Positions 34,474 to 45,196 of a stretch of 64,000 nucleotides of DNA are shown piece by piece. Numbering within the stretch: position 1 is the stretch's first letter; every line of letters begins with the position of its first letter. The stretch comes from Ligustrum vulgare (lineage: Eukaryota > Streptophyta > Magnoliopsida > Lamiales > Oleaceae). Both the position numbers and the translations under genes were made by a program. The stretch covers positions 1,877,501 to 1,941,500 of the forward strand of contig OY743189.1 in assembly GCA_963555705.1 (NCBI GenBank), written 5' to 3'. The notes beneath the pieces are model-generated. The model searched no databases and was not told where the DNA came from. It worked only from the letters and a program-made list of their open reading frames with translations.

Positions 34474-35453
34474 AACATTCTCCACTTAAAATAGTTTCGT
34501 CCTCAAAATATAACTTACCTGATCTAGGAGGTCTAGATAATTGGAAAGAATGTCTTATTCCATTTCCAAGTTTTCCTTGTTTAAATTATGGGGACATAAA
34601 AATAAAATCTTTAATTTATTTCAAATTATGCTCTAACTCGTCTTCTGCTTTGATACAAGCTCTTTCAACAGCTATATATGGCTAACATCTGGGTGAGCTT
34701 TCCCTATTTCTTGCATTTTTGAAACTTGAATATGTGCATGTTTATTTATTGTGAACGTCATTCTTGAAAGAATTCTAATTCCTTCTCTGGTTTGGATAGT
34801 TAGTGCAGTGAAAAATTTGGATCTCCTCGACCTGCGTTCAATTTGTATTAGCTGATTTCAGATGGATATTTTCTCGTGAGGTTGACTTACCGTGTTTGTG
34901 GAAAGATTTGGAATTGAACAAATTCATAGGTAAACCTAGCATTGAGTCATCTGTTTTTGGTTTTTCAATTTTTTAATAATTTTATTTAATACACCGGGTC
35001 GACCCCGAGTCGATATAGGGTGGACCCACTAACCCGACCCTTTTCTTTTTCCGGGTCACGGCCCAGGCTGGGTTTTAAAACATTGGTTCTGATAACAATA
35101 ATCTCTTGTATCCAAATAATTCTATACGAAAACTGAGCTTCAATCTCCTATTAAAGATCTGGATCACTATTCCAGCGGGTTTTTGATTGCCAATTTCATC
35201 TCAAATCTTCTTTGACCACAATTTTCGACTCCAATCTTCTTCCCACATGATATTATTGAATTGAAGCCCTTTGAACATGCCCTTAAAGTTTTTATTGGCT
35301 TGATTTGCAGTTCTTTTCGTCAAGCCCACCATGATTCGTAGCGAGTATGTGAATTTTTTTATTATAGGTGACAAAACTTTGGATTATTCCATGTTCCCAA
35401 ATCTATGCATTCTCTTGATTCTTCATCATGCACAACAAGTGTTCGATGAAATT
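34474..35453 (-). other. Tekay-like 3' internal edge, then unassigned sequence
   Basis: The first about 40 bp are the reverse complement of a GAGGACGAAA, then GTGGAGAATG arrangement, expected just before a Tekay 3' LTR. The rest has no convincing ORF. A GC-rich stretch at 34995-35075 (GGGTCGACCC, GGCCCAGGCTGGG) is unlike its surroundings. 35425-35453 joins to 38320 as Athila-like spacer. Confidence 0.45.
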
Positions 35454-36264
35454 TGTAACACCCCAAGTTCAAGAATCTTAAACCTAGGTGTTAACTTCTC
35501 TTTTTCTTTTAATGCGGAAATAAATCGTTTAAACATTAAAATGCGGAATTTAAAACGGTTGCACAATTAAAATATTCATTTATCTATTATAAAATTTTAC
35601 AGAAATTTCGGCAGAGTCTCCTCTATAAATTGGACATAGCCAACCTGTAGAGGGACATCAAAAACCATTTTAAAATTTAAAACATCCATCACATCTCAAT
35701 CACATTCATCATCTCCAAAACCAATTCATACATTTCCCAAACTCCTCAATCATAAGATTTTTCAAAACATCATCAAGCATTGACCATTGAAATAAAGGTA
35801 ATTTAACCTCTAATACGTTCCATACTTAATAAAAATAACTTCAACCAAACCATTATCAATAATAATGAATGAAGAAATAAATTTAAATGATAACTCAAAT
35901 GAATTTAAACTTTATTAATTAAGGCGACAACGGGTACTATCGGAGTCAGCCACCAAGTGTTCTCCTCTGATCATCTAACTTTCGTCACCTGAAAAATGGG
36001 GAGGGATTGGGGTGAGCTGAAGCTCAGTAAGTAAACTGTATGCATGAATGCATGCTTATGACATGAATCCTTTAAAAATTTCATATATGTATCCCCATTT
36101 ACTTTACTTTCCAAAACTTTCAAACTTTCATTTCAATTCAAAACTTTCACTTCATTTCCAAACTTTCACTTCCTTTCCATCGTGAGCTCACTTGGTGTAA
36201 CTTCTAGTCAATCAGAATACAGTGGGCTATTATTTATTTGGAACCAGATTAACATGCGCATTTC

Positions 36265-36383
36265 CACCGCAAAGCGGTTTAACATTCACTTTCCCACCGC
36301 AAAGCGGTTTAACATTCACTTTCCTACTGCAAAGCGGTTTAACAGTCCACCGTAAACGGTTGAACATTCCGTCGCAAAGCGAC
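36265..36383. repeat. Array of five small hairpins with AAA loops
   Basis: About 30-bp units: three ACCGC-AAA-GCGGT stems, then ACCG-TAAA-CGGT, then GTCGC-AAA-GCGAC (36371-36383), separated by TTAACATTCACTTTCC-type spacers. Confidence 0.85.
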
Positions 36384-37318
36384 TTAATTCGGGTACGCCG
36401 GTCCCCCGCGCCCCATTTCCCACTCGCAACTTTCATGAACTAGAAGTACACCCATTCATTCAAAAAAAAACTTGGGATACATAACTTTTGACAAAAATTT
36501 CACTTTGACACATTCCTTTCATTAAAACATTTGACTTTCCCATTTCGATGTCAGTGCATGCTTAATGATGCAATGACATAATAACGTGCATGCTTTAACA
36601 TTCTTCTCAATAACATATGCTTTCATAAAGTAAGTGCAATTCATCAAAGCAAGTAAGTTGCACGACAGTCATTTACACATAACTTTCACATTTGCATTCG
36701 ACTTTGATGAAAATAGGGAGAAGTTTACTTACCTGATGTCCTTAATATTTACCGTTTTCTTGATTTGCAAGTGGAGGAGCCTCGACTGCCCGTGTCGTCA
36801 ATGTACCAAAAGTCCTAATTATTTCCATTCGCCAAAATGAATAACTTTCAGTTCACAAACACATTCATTATTCATTTTAATACTAATCAAACATTAACCG
36901 AGATTAAAACTTCAATTTAACCCAAGTGTGACTTTACATAATAACCACAACACATAAAACCATATTCGAGACAAGAAATGAATCTCAATGCACATTAGAA
37001 GACCTTTTCATCTTTTAAATTCAATTTCAACTCAAACTTACATAACTTTAGAAATTACTTAATCGTGATTCTAACAAGTTCACAAATATTAAAATAACCA
37101 TTTATTACAAACTTTACCAACAAGCAATCAACTAATTTCTTAATTCTAATCAAATTCGAAAAATTAACCTAACCATTGGTCCATTGGTTAACAATCGGAT
37201 TCATATATAAAGATCTAAGAATTAACTAGCTAATATGACTAAAGCCATTTAGACCAATACATGAAAATTCTCAAATTTCTCAATTTACCCAGAATAACAT
37301 AAACTTAATTAACTAACT

Positions 37319-37320
<2 letters not shown>

Positions 37321-37372
<52 letters not shown>
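37321..37372. repeat. (AT)n microsatellite
   Basis: About 26 AT units, followed by ACAC and interspersed ATACACATACAT units to about 37520. Confidence 0.95.
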
Positions 37373-37379
<7 letters not shown>

Positions 37380-38319
37380 CACATACACATTGTCTAACAT
37401 CTCAAATAAACAATTTAAAATTCGAAATCTAAACAAGTCTAAAATCTGAAAATTTGAGATATACAAATATACACATACATCAATATATACATACACATAT
37501 ATCAATATATACATACACAGAACTTACACCTACCTATAATCATGGTAAATTTCGAAAATTTAACAAAATTACAAATCTGAAATTATCTGAAACATTTGAA
37601 TTTTATGCATATCAAGTGTATTCATACATTATTTACATAGAATTTATACATATATACATGTGTGTATCGAATTATGGGGGGTGTGTGTGTGAAATCGCGT
37701 GGAACCGTGTGTGTGTGTGCGCGGGTGGTGTGTGTGCGTGAGGAGAAAAGGGAGAAGGGGGAAGGGGGAAGGGACTTACCGCCGGTGATGGTGGCGGTGA
37801 TGGCCGGCGTCGCGAAGGGAGGGAGAAGCCGAGAGCGAGGTGAGGTCGTGAGAGGGAGTGAGTCGCGAGGGCGAGAGGCGGAAGAGAGAGAGAGCGCGAT
37901 GGAGAAGAGAGAGACCGAGAGTGAGCGTAAGTGAGGAGTAGGTTAGGGTTAAGTTTTTTAACTTTTGGTAAATTGCAATTCAGTCCCTCTACTCTCATAA
38001 ATTAGTAATTTAGGCTCAAAACTTTCAAATGAAATTCCAAAGTGTCACCAAATTTTTCCCAACTTCAATATAACACAATAAAAATAGAAATTAGCATGCC
38101 TAGGCAATAAATTTAATTAATCACATAAAATTGCACGTAAACTGTTAAAATAAAAATTTATAAACTTTTAATTGGTACATTGATCGAGACGGCAACCAGT
38201 CCTTCCACTGCAAAATAATTCAAATAAAACCATAATATTAGTTAAATCATTTATAATGATATTAATATAAACTTTACGTGACAATCAAGAAAGCATGTAA
38301 ATCGAAATGCGGTATTACA

Positions 38320-39555
38320 AAATTGGTTTTTCTTTGAGTTTTTACAAGTCTTTTGGAATGATAACCTTTGATACATGATATACATCATATATGTATCATT
38401 CATTTATGGCTTACACCGATTTAATGCAGAAAACTCGAATTGAATATCACATGCATCAAAATGCACTCACTGCAGGGTTACTGCACCAAAAATAACTTCA
38501 GGTCCCTACTCTACCACATCTTTTCACGACCATATTGAATTCCAAATGCTCTGAATTTTTGATATGTTAAATACAATGTTATGTACTTTCATATGCCCAA
38601 ATATGGCTTTGGGAAATCTCAGTTTTCGAGGTGATGTTAGGGCCTAAATTTTGGTGGTCAACCATGTTTGAAAATTCAGATTTTTCTATGTTTTAGTTTA
38701 GGGGTGTTAGTGTTGATATATTTCAGTTTATTAATGGTATTTATGTTCCTAATATTATTTATCTCTTATTTGCGAGGAACACAACACTTTAAACACCTTG
38801 AACCGAACTTTCGTAGCAAGAAAAAGGGTTGAAATCATCCAAGTGATATCAAAATAAAGCTTCAGGTGATTACATCACATCTCCAAATCCGTGAAATACT
38901 TGAACCCTCTATTATGTGATTTATTTATTTGATTATATCTACTTGACATACATTGAGGGCGATATATGTTTATGGTTTGGGGGGTGGGAATCTCATTCTT
39001 TTGCATTCATTCAAATCTTTGGAATACAAAATATACAAAAAATTTGAAGTCGTGAAAAATTCAAGAAAATTTAAATTTAAAAAAATAAAAAATTGTTAAT
39101 ATATTTATTGCCTAGGACATGGTTTTGATCAATTTTTTACCTGGTTCGAATAATGAACAATATGAAAACTTGATTTTTATTGATTATTTATTCATGTTAG
39201 ATTTTCATATTCTTGCGCACATAGCCATTGTTAAATTATTATTACTTGCGTAGGAGTATGTTTAACATATGTAGGGTATATCTATGCAAGTTGAACATAT
39301 GAATGACTTTATAATCTCGAAACTTAGATCTATAAACATTCCAACCCTAAATTAGAACCAAATAGCTCAAGACGCAGTTTGAGAGTGGAGAGGTTAGTAT
39401 CTGCATGTATTGATGGGTTGAGGGACTGTGGTTCTTGATTTTGCACATTTTGTTGAAGGGGTTTTGTCAACGGGTATAAGTCAGCACTAGCATAAAAAAG
39501 AAAATGATATAATTTTTGCTATGCTTGGTGCAAGTTTCACAATCTTTGTGACTCC
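38320..39555 (+). mobile_element. Decayed Athila 3' UTR fragment
   Basis: Similar by eye to 3964-4560, for example GCACATAGCCA, TTGTTGAA, GTCAACGGGTATAA and a GGTTTGGGGGGTGG tract near 38978 preceded by CATTGAGGGC. No ORF. Continues at about 49275 after a nested block. Confidence 0.6.
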
Positions 39556-40915
39556 AGAAATCATAACTAATATTGTGATAGTTTGAAGTGTCGCAAATAA
39601 TTATATTTATAAAAAAATAATTAAGAATATAGTTTATTTGTAATTTAGTAACATTTAAAATTCTTACTAAATATTATGAGAGTTCCAAACGTCATAAATA
39701 ATTATATTCATAAAACATAATTAAAAAAATAATTTATTTATAATATAGTGACATTTAAAATTGTCATTATCCAAACGTCACAATTTTACTGTCTTTGCCT
39801 ATTCTACCAAGGCGCGAAATCCAATTTGCTTTGCAAAAAAAATCCCCAAAACATGAATTGAAAATCTTTCCTTTGCCATTTCACTAAGTCGTTCTTCATT
39901 GCCTTTGCCCATTTCATTGCGTTCTTCATTGCCTTTGTTCCTTCATTGAGCCGCGTTCACGCCATTCTTCATTGTCGTTAACGCAGTTCTTCATTGCCGC
40001 CCTAGTTAATGCCGTAGCTCCGTTCCCTAGTTCATGCCCTAGCTTGGTCTATTACCTTGAAGAAAAATCCCAAAATTCGTGATTATTAGGTTGAAGGCTA
40101 CTTCACGCCAATTCCAGTTCTTCCCTCCAGTTTTAGTTCATGCCCTAGCTCCGTTCACACCATTCGTCATTGCTTCCTTAGTTCATGCCCTACCTTGGTT
40201 TATTACCTTGAAGAAAAATCCCAAAATTCATGATTTTTAGGTTGAAGGTTGCTTCATGCAAATTCCAGTTCTTCCCTCCGGTTTGCAGCTCGACGATTGC
40301 AGGTATTTGATATTTGCTTCACGCCCTTGTACTTTAATTGTTTATTTGTTACCGAAAAACCGAATTTATAACCAATTTTAACTTGATTTAATTAACTGAT
40401 TTCATGGTTTTGGAATGTATCTAGCAGATTTAGTTATCTGCTCATGTTATTTTTTGACTTAGAAATATGGTAGCAGACATTGAGATGGCAGCAGAAATGA
40501 ATCTGAAATTTATTCTAATTTTACTCAGAAGGGACGTGCATTTGTTTTTTTATAATTATCCCTGGTATCTTGAATTTGAATTCCTTGGTCAACAGAGGCA
40601 ATATGGTGAATGATTAATGGTGAAGTAAGCCACATTTAAGGTACTTTACTTTTTCCTCTCCAATATTGAGACAAACAAGATTTAATCTATTTTTTCATTT
40701 AATGAGATGAGATCTCGTGCTGTTTCTGACGTGTTATCCAATTATTTTTGTGCATGTTTGTATACCACTCCTTGCTCGATTATGTGGAAGAAATGATATT
40801 ATCCATCTTTTCTAGGACGAGTTAACAAAATAAAGAATTAAATTGATAATTAGTTTGTTGGAGGTGGTGTGAAGAACGATTTTTTTGGGGTTTTGTATCA
40901 ACTGAACATAAGATT
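39556..40915. other. Unclassified inserted block, left part
   Basis: Breaks the Athila 3' UTR. It starts with repeated GACATTTAAAATT and AATAATTATAT-type motifs (39580-39790), then a C-rich part with GTTCTTCATTGC repeated (39885-40000) and a duplication of about 110 bp (about 40040-40125 and 40200-40285, each with AAGAAAAATCCCAAAATTC). An exon-intron-like GCAG/GTATTTG follows at 40300. Probably a DNA transposon end, superfamily not determined. Continues at 48555. Confidence 0.4.
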
Positions 40916-42371
40916 TGATAAGTGTTATATTAACGTTTATTTTATACACTTATATCCTTGAATATGCCATAATGTGATTCTATCTAAGTATTATTAATGC
41001 ATTTTATGTTTTATATTGTATAGGATCACAAAGGAAGAGAAAAGAAGGAAAAAAGACCAAAATGCGATCAAAATGAAGTTTGGGGACTTAGGTGCAAATA
41101 TATTTACGGCCGCAAGAAAAGGTGTTACGGCCGTAAGAAAAAATAAGGTTACGGCCGTGAAAGTGTAGTGAAGCAAGTTGAAAATAAACATAAACCACTT
41201 TACGGCCGTAAAGGAAAAGTTACGGCCGTAAATCAAAATGTTACGGCCGTAACTCCAATTTAAGGAAATATGCAGAAACTCAATTACGGCTGTAAAAGGA
41301 ATGTTACGACCGTAAATCTTCAAGTCAAAAATTTCCTTATTTCAATTCTTTCCATAATTTTGGATTTCTTGCTCCCAAAGTTAGGACACGAAATTGAGGC
41401 TATAAAAAGGGAGTTTCATGACAAGAAAAAGGGACTTTTATTATTTTTGAAAGAGGCTACACATTGAGGAAAATTGAGAGAAAAATATAGAGCATTCTTG
41501 GGAGATTCTCAAGTGCAAGAATATCAACAACAATGGAATTCATGAAGCAACTTAAAGAATCTACCACAACAATGCTAGGCTAAATTCCATATCTTGTTCA
41601 AAGGGGAAGTTGTGTCAATTTAATTATGTTATTTTCTTTTCCTATAAATTAGTAGCGTGAATTTATTCCTTTATTTCAATTGTTGGATTATTATGTTTTG
41701 AATGTTCAATTGAGTTTATTTGATTAATAGTTTAATTTGGCCAATTGGATTATTGATCTTAGGATTCATGAATATGCTATGTTTAGATTCTTGATCCGTA
41801 ATTGTCATTGAATCTTTACTTTAGTAGCGAATAAATCTCGTGCAGGTTTAGTAATAATTCAACTTGGATTGTTTAATTCGAGCTTGTGTAATTAACGATC
41901 CAATTCAATCTATTCTTCTAAATTTTCATACTAGTCCTGCATTAAATCCTAAGAGCTTGTTTAGGATTGTCCATGGTTAGAATTGGTTCGAAGAGCTTAT
42001 TTTGAATCAATACACATAGGAAGAATTTAGATAATCAGAGCTTGTTGATTATTTATGATTGATAATTGAATTAGGAATAGAAACACGTTACAAGGAAAAG
42101 TATAATATTAATTGAGGGCACAACCGAACCCGAGAACAAGATTTCTTCTCATATTAATTCTCTAATAATATTTAATTGTTTATTTTTATGCATATTTTTT
42201 ATTCAAGCAATTTCAAACAACAAACCCCCCCATTCCATTCTAATTGATCGAACAACTAAAATTAGTTTCCGTTCCTCGTGGGATCGACCCTTACTCTCAC
42301 TACTACATTATTAATTAATATTTAGCGAGTAAGGAATTATTTATTATTTTGGTGTATTGCGACACGCATCA
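40916..42371 (+). repeat. 5' LTR of gag-only element
   Basis: TGATAAGTGTTATATT to GCATCA. Eight TTACGGCCGTAA-type palindromes at 41104-41314 lie upstream of TATA (TATAAAAA, 41401-41408). Confidence 0.93.
41104..41314 (+). promoter_or_regulatory. Array of TTACGGCCGTAA palindromes in U3
   Basis: Eight copies at about 20-45 bp spacing: perfect at 41125, near 41200, 41221 and 41242, with one-base variants at 41104, 41149, 41283 and 41302. Ends about 85 bp before TATA. The second LTR repeats the array (47288-47498), where two variants are restored to perfect and one is changed. Confidence 0.85.
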
Positions 42372-42377
42372 AATTTT

Positions 42378-42395
42378 TTGCGTCGTTGCCGGGGA
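42378..42395 (+). promoter_or_regulatory. PBS, tRNA-Asp with two mismatches
   Basis: TTGCGTCGTTGCCGGGGA against the tRNA-Asp complement TGGCGCCGTTGCCGGGGA, 6 bp after the LTR. Confidence 0.8.
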
Positions 42396-42512
42396 ACGGT
42401 TAACCAATTTAGTGTTTAATCAATTAGAATTTTATTTTATTTTTATTTTATTTTCTATTTTATTTATATAATTTTTCAAAAAAAAAAATTATTTTTGTGC
42501 TCCTTTGCTTAT

Positions 42513-44876
42513 ATGTTTAAAATTCGGTCAACTAATTGTGAACTTTTTGATCTTGACCCAGAAATTGAGAGGACTTTTCGACAGCAAAGGAGAGCAGCAA
42601 GACAAATGGCACCTAACAACATCGACAACAGAACTCTTAAACAACTGGCTACTCCGGATGTCGTTCAACAACCATTGTGCGTCACATTTCCGGCGGTGGA
42701 GGAAGGACGAACCTTTGAGCTAAAATCCGGGTTGATCCACCTTCTACCTACTTTTCGGGGACATGCCGGTGAAGACCCATATAGACATCTCAAGGAGTTC
42801 CACGTGGTATGTGATAGCATGAGACCCACGGGTATTACCGAGGAGCAAATCAAGATTAGGGCTTTCCCATTCTCATTGAAGGATGCCGCTACAGACTGGT
42901 TGTACTGTCTACCATCTGGATCAGTCACCACATGGAATGACATGAAGAGGTTGTTTCTAGAGAAGTACTTCCCTGCATCTAGGGCGGGGACAATCCGGAA
43001 GGAGATTTGCGGGGCTCGCCAAAGCAATGGCGAGACATTATATGAGTACTGGGAGCGTTTCAAGAAACTCATTTCGAGCTGCCCCCACCATCAGATCAGT
43101 GAGCAACTCCTGGTGCAGTATTTCTACGAAGGTCTAGCGCCAATGGACAGAAACATGATAGATGCCGCAAGTGGAGGAGCACTGATGGACAAGACGCCGG
43201 AACAAGCGCGGGCTTTAATCTCTAATATGGCAGAAAATACTCAGCAATTCAATTCAACCCGAGATTCCCAAGTCCGCCGAGTGAACGAGGTAAGTAGTTC
43301 CAATATCGAAGGTCAATTATATGAACTAACCAATCTCGTTAAGCAGCTTGCTTTAGGGAACTCGAATCAGGTCAAAGCATGCGGAATCTGTTCAAACTTT
43401 GGACATCCAACGGATACATGTCCGGTGTTGCAAGAGGAGAATGGCGAACAGGTAAAGGTTGCAGAAGGGTTTCCATTTCAAAAACAGCAATACAACCCGT
43501 ACTTCAATACCTATAACCCTGGCTGGAGGGATCACCCCAATCTAAGCTATGGGAATAACAAGCCCCTGAGTTTCCCATCCAACAAATCTCAAGGGCAATT
43601 TCAGCAACAAGGAACCTTCCAACCACAGGGGCAATATCAACAAAAACCTCAAAATTCAGGTATGTCTCTTGAAGATATGGTTAAGATGTTGGCAACTAAC
43701 ATGATGCAATTCCAACAGGATACCAAGTCAAGCATTCAAAATCTGGAAAATCAAATGAGCCAAATGGCCACTACCATAAATAGATTGGAGGCACAATCTG
43801 GAGGTAAATTGCCATCTCAACCCGAGGTGAACCCCAAAAACGTGAGTGCCATAACCCTGAGGAATGGAAAAGAGGTTGAAGGTCCAAGCAAACAAATCTT
43901 CACGAATGAAGGGAACGAAGAGAAAGAAGTTGAAAAGGGGGATGCCACTTCACAAATCCCGCAGGTAAAATCCAGCTCTAATTCAATTGCTAAATCGACT
44001 CCACCTCCTTTTCCTGGCAGGTTAGCAAAAGCGACTAAGGAGGGCAAGGAAAAGGATATACTGGAGATGTTCAGGAAAGTGGAAATCAACATTCCATTAT
44101 TGGATGCCATCAAACACGTTTCCCGATATGCAAAGTTTTTGAAGGATCTGTGCACCAATAAGAGAAAGCTAAATGGAAATGAGATGGTAAGAATGGGTGA
44201 ATCCGTGTCTGCACTTTTTCAAAGAAAATTGCCTCCCAAGTGCAAGGATCCAGGTATGTTTACCATACCCTGTCAAATAGGTAACACTAGGATAGATCGT
44301 GCATTGATAGACCTAGGAGCATCTATAAATGTAATGCCTAGATCTACGTACACTTCATTGAAACTTGCTAAATTGACTGCAACTAGTGTTATCATTCAAC
44401 TAGCCGACCGTTCCAATGCATATCCGGATGGGGTAGTTGAAGATGTTTTAGTACAAGTAGGCGGGTTAGTATTTCCTGCAGATTTTTATGTATTGGACAT
44501 GAATGATGACCACTCCCCCAACTCTACTCCTATTTTGTTAGGTAGACCATTTTTGAAAACATCTAAAACTAAGATAGCTGTTAGTAGTGGCACACTTTCC
44601 ATGGAATTTGATAATGAAATTGTTCAATTCAATATTTATGATTCCGTGAAAATTTTTGATTATGATCATGTTTATTCTGTTAATGTGAATGACTCTTTAG
44701 TACGGGAAGTTCTCGATATTGGTGGAAATGACTGTCCAAAGTCTCCGAAATCAGGTAAAATCTCATCCATCTCATTACCAATTTCTGATGAAAAACCTCT
44801 ACCCCCTATTTTGCAGGCACTAATGAAGAGCACGAAGAGGAGATTGAGCTTTGGGAATCCACCTAATCCCGGTTGA
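42513..44876 (+). CDS. Gag-protease polyprotein, intact
   Basis: Packages element RNA and processes itself; acts in cytoplasmic virus-like particles. The start is ATG 42513 (MFKIRS), giving 787 aa; a longer frame opens at a non-ATG codon upstream. In order: Retrotrans_gag core at about residues 80-220 (ATDWLYCLPSGS, FPASRAGTI, YYEGLAP-like), zinc knuckle C-x2-C-x4-H-x4-C (CGICSNFGHPTDTC, near residue 290), a Gln/Asn-rich linker, a coiled segment, and retropepsin with DLGASIN (Asp near residue 600) and ILLGRPFL. No stops or frameshifts, unlike the minus-strand relative. It ends just before the two-hairpin element. RT and integrase must come from another element. Confidence 0.95.
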   Translation: MFKIRSTNCELFDLDPEIERTFRQQRRAARQMAPNNIDNRTLKQLATPDVVQQPLCVTFPAVEEGRTFELKSGLIHLLPTFRGHAGEDPYRHLKEFHVVCDSMRPTGITEEQIKIRAFPFSLKDAATDWLYCLPSGSVTTWNDMKRLFLEKYFPASRAGTIRKEICGARQSNGETLYEYWERFKKLISSCPHHQISEQLLVQYFYEGLAPMDRNMIDAASGGALMDKTPEQARALISNMAENTQQFNSTRDSQVRRVNEVSSSNIEGQLYELTNLVKQLALGNSNQVKACGICSNFGHPTDTCPVLQEENGEQVKVAEGFPFQKQQYNPYFNTYNPGWRDHPNLSYGNNKPLSFPSNKSQGQFQQQGTFQPQGQYQQKPQNSGMSLEDMVKMLATNMMQFQQDTKSSIQNLENQMSQMATTINRLEAQSGGKLPSQPEVNPKNVSAITLRNGKEVEGPSKQIFTNEGNEEKEVEKGDATSQIPQVKSSSNSIAKSTPPPFPGRLAKATKEGKEKDILEMFRKVEINIPLLDAIKHVSRYAKFLKDLCTNKRKLNGNEMVRMGESVSALFQRKLPPKCKDPGMFTIPCQIGNTRIDRALIDLGASINVMPRSTYTSLKLAKLTATSVIIQLADRSNAYPDGVVEDVLVQVGGLVFPADFYVLDMNDDHSPNSTPILLGRPFLKTSKTKIAVSSGTLSMEFDNEIVQFNIYDSVKIFDYDHVYSVNVNDSLVREVLDIGGNDCPKSPKSGKISSISLPISDEKPLPPILQALMKSTKRRLSFGNPPNPG

Positions 44877-44890
44877 ATGAGAAAGGACTC

Positions 44891-44940
44891 AGTCGAGCCA
44901 ACGACTGTAAACAGCGGCGCTGCTCGGGAGGCAACCCGAG
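44891..44940 (+). other. Two-hairpin element after gag-protease stop
   Basis: Hairpin 1 AGTCG-AGCCAA-CGACT (44891-44906). Hairpin 2 CTCGGG-AGGCAA-CCCGAG (44923-44940). It starts 14 nt after TGA. The stem of hairpin 2 differs from its relatives at three positions, all compensated. Confidence 0.75.
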
Positions 44941-45060
44941 AGGGGAGTTTCTTTACCTCCTCGACCTTTTATTTTCGTATTCTTATTTTTAGTTTATTTT
45001 ATTTTATTTATTTATTTTTTTTTTTCAAAAAAAAAAAAAACATGAAATTTCCTGTGGCCT

Positions 45061-45196
45061 AGTTACGGCCGTAACTCAATTCCATTTTTTTTTATATATA
45101 CAGAGGCCTTTTTACGGCCGTAATTGTTTCTTTGAATTTTTTATTTTTTTTTAGAATGTGACTTACGGCCGTAAGTCATACCTTCACGGCCGTAAT
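45061..45196 (+). promoter_or_regulatory. Internal cluster of TTACGGCCGTAA palindromes
   Basis: Four copies: AGTTACGGCCGTAACT (45061-45076), TTACGGCCGTAA (45112-45123), TGACTTACGGCCGTAAGTCA (45159-45178, a perfect 20-bp palindrome) and TTCACGGCCGTAAT near 45184. They sit after gag, where env-bearing elements have the pol-env spacer. Confidence 0.85.

Larger units (their letters stand above)
35454..38319 (-). mobile_element. Solo LTR, Tekay-like, 2.9 kb
   Basis: From TGTAACACCCC to GCGGTATTACA, flanked by AAATT (35449-35453 and 38320-38324). Read on the minus strand it runs TGTAATACCGC to GGGGTGTTACA. It contains a hairpin array (36265-36383), a long (AT)n and a GC-rich part (37670-37930). 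Pro/Ser- and Arg/Glu-rich ORFs there are low complexity and not called. Confidence 0.8.

Noticed and set aside
34995..35075. GC-rich GGGTCGACCC segment as a possible SINE
   Set aside because: No pol III boxes, tail or TSD that I could see.
37662..37998. Arg/Glu- and Pro/Ser-rich ORFs on both strands
   Set aside because: GC-rich, simple-sequence part of a solo LTR; frames open on both strands by composition.
41104..41314. CRISPR-like array of short regular repeats
   Set aside because: Repeats are only 12 bp, spacers vary and are not unique inserts, and the setting is a plant LTR.
40994..41507. ORFs over the TTACGGCCGTAA array
   Set aside because: Repeated peptide units such as TAV arise from the palindromes; LTR position upstream of TATA argues against coding.
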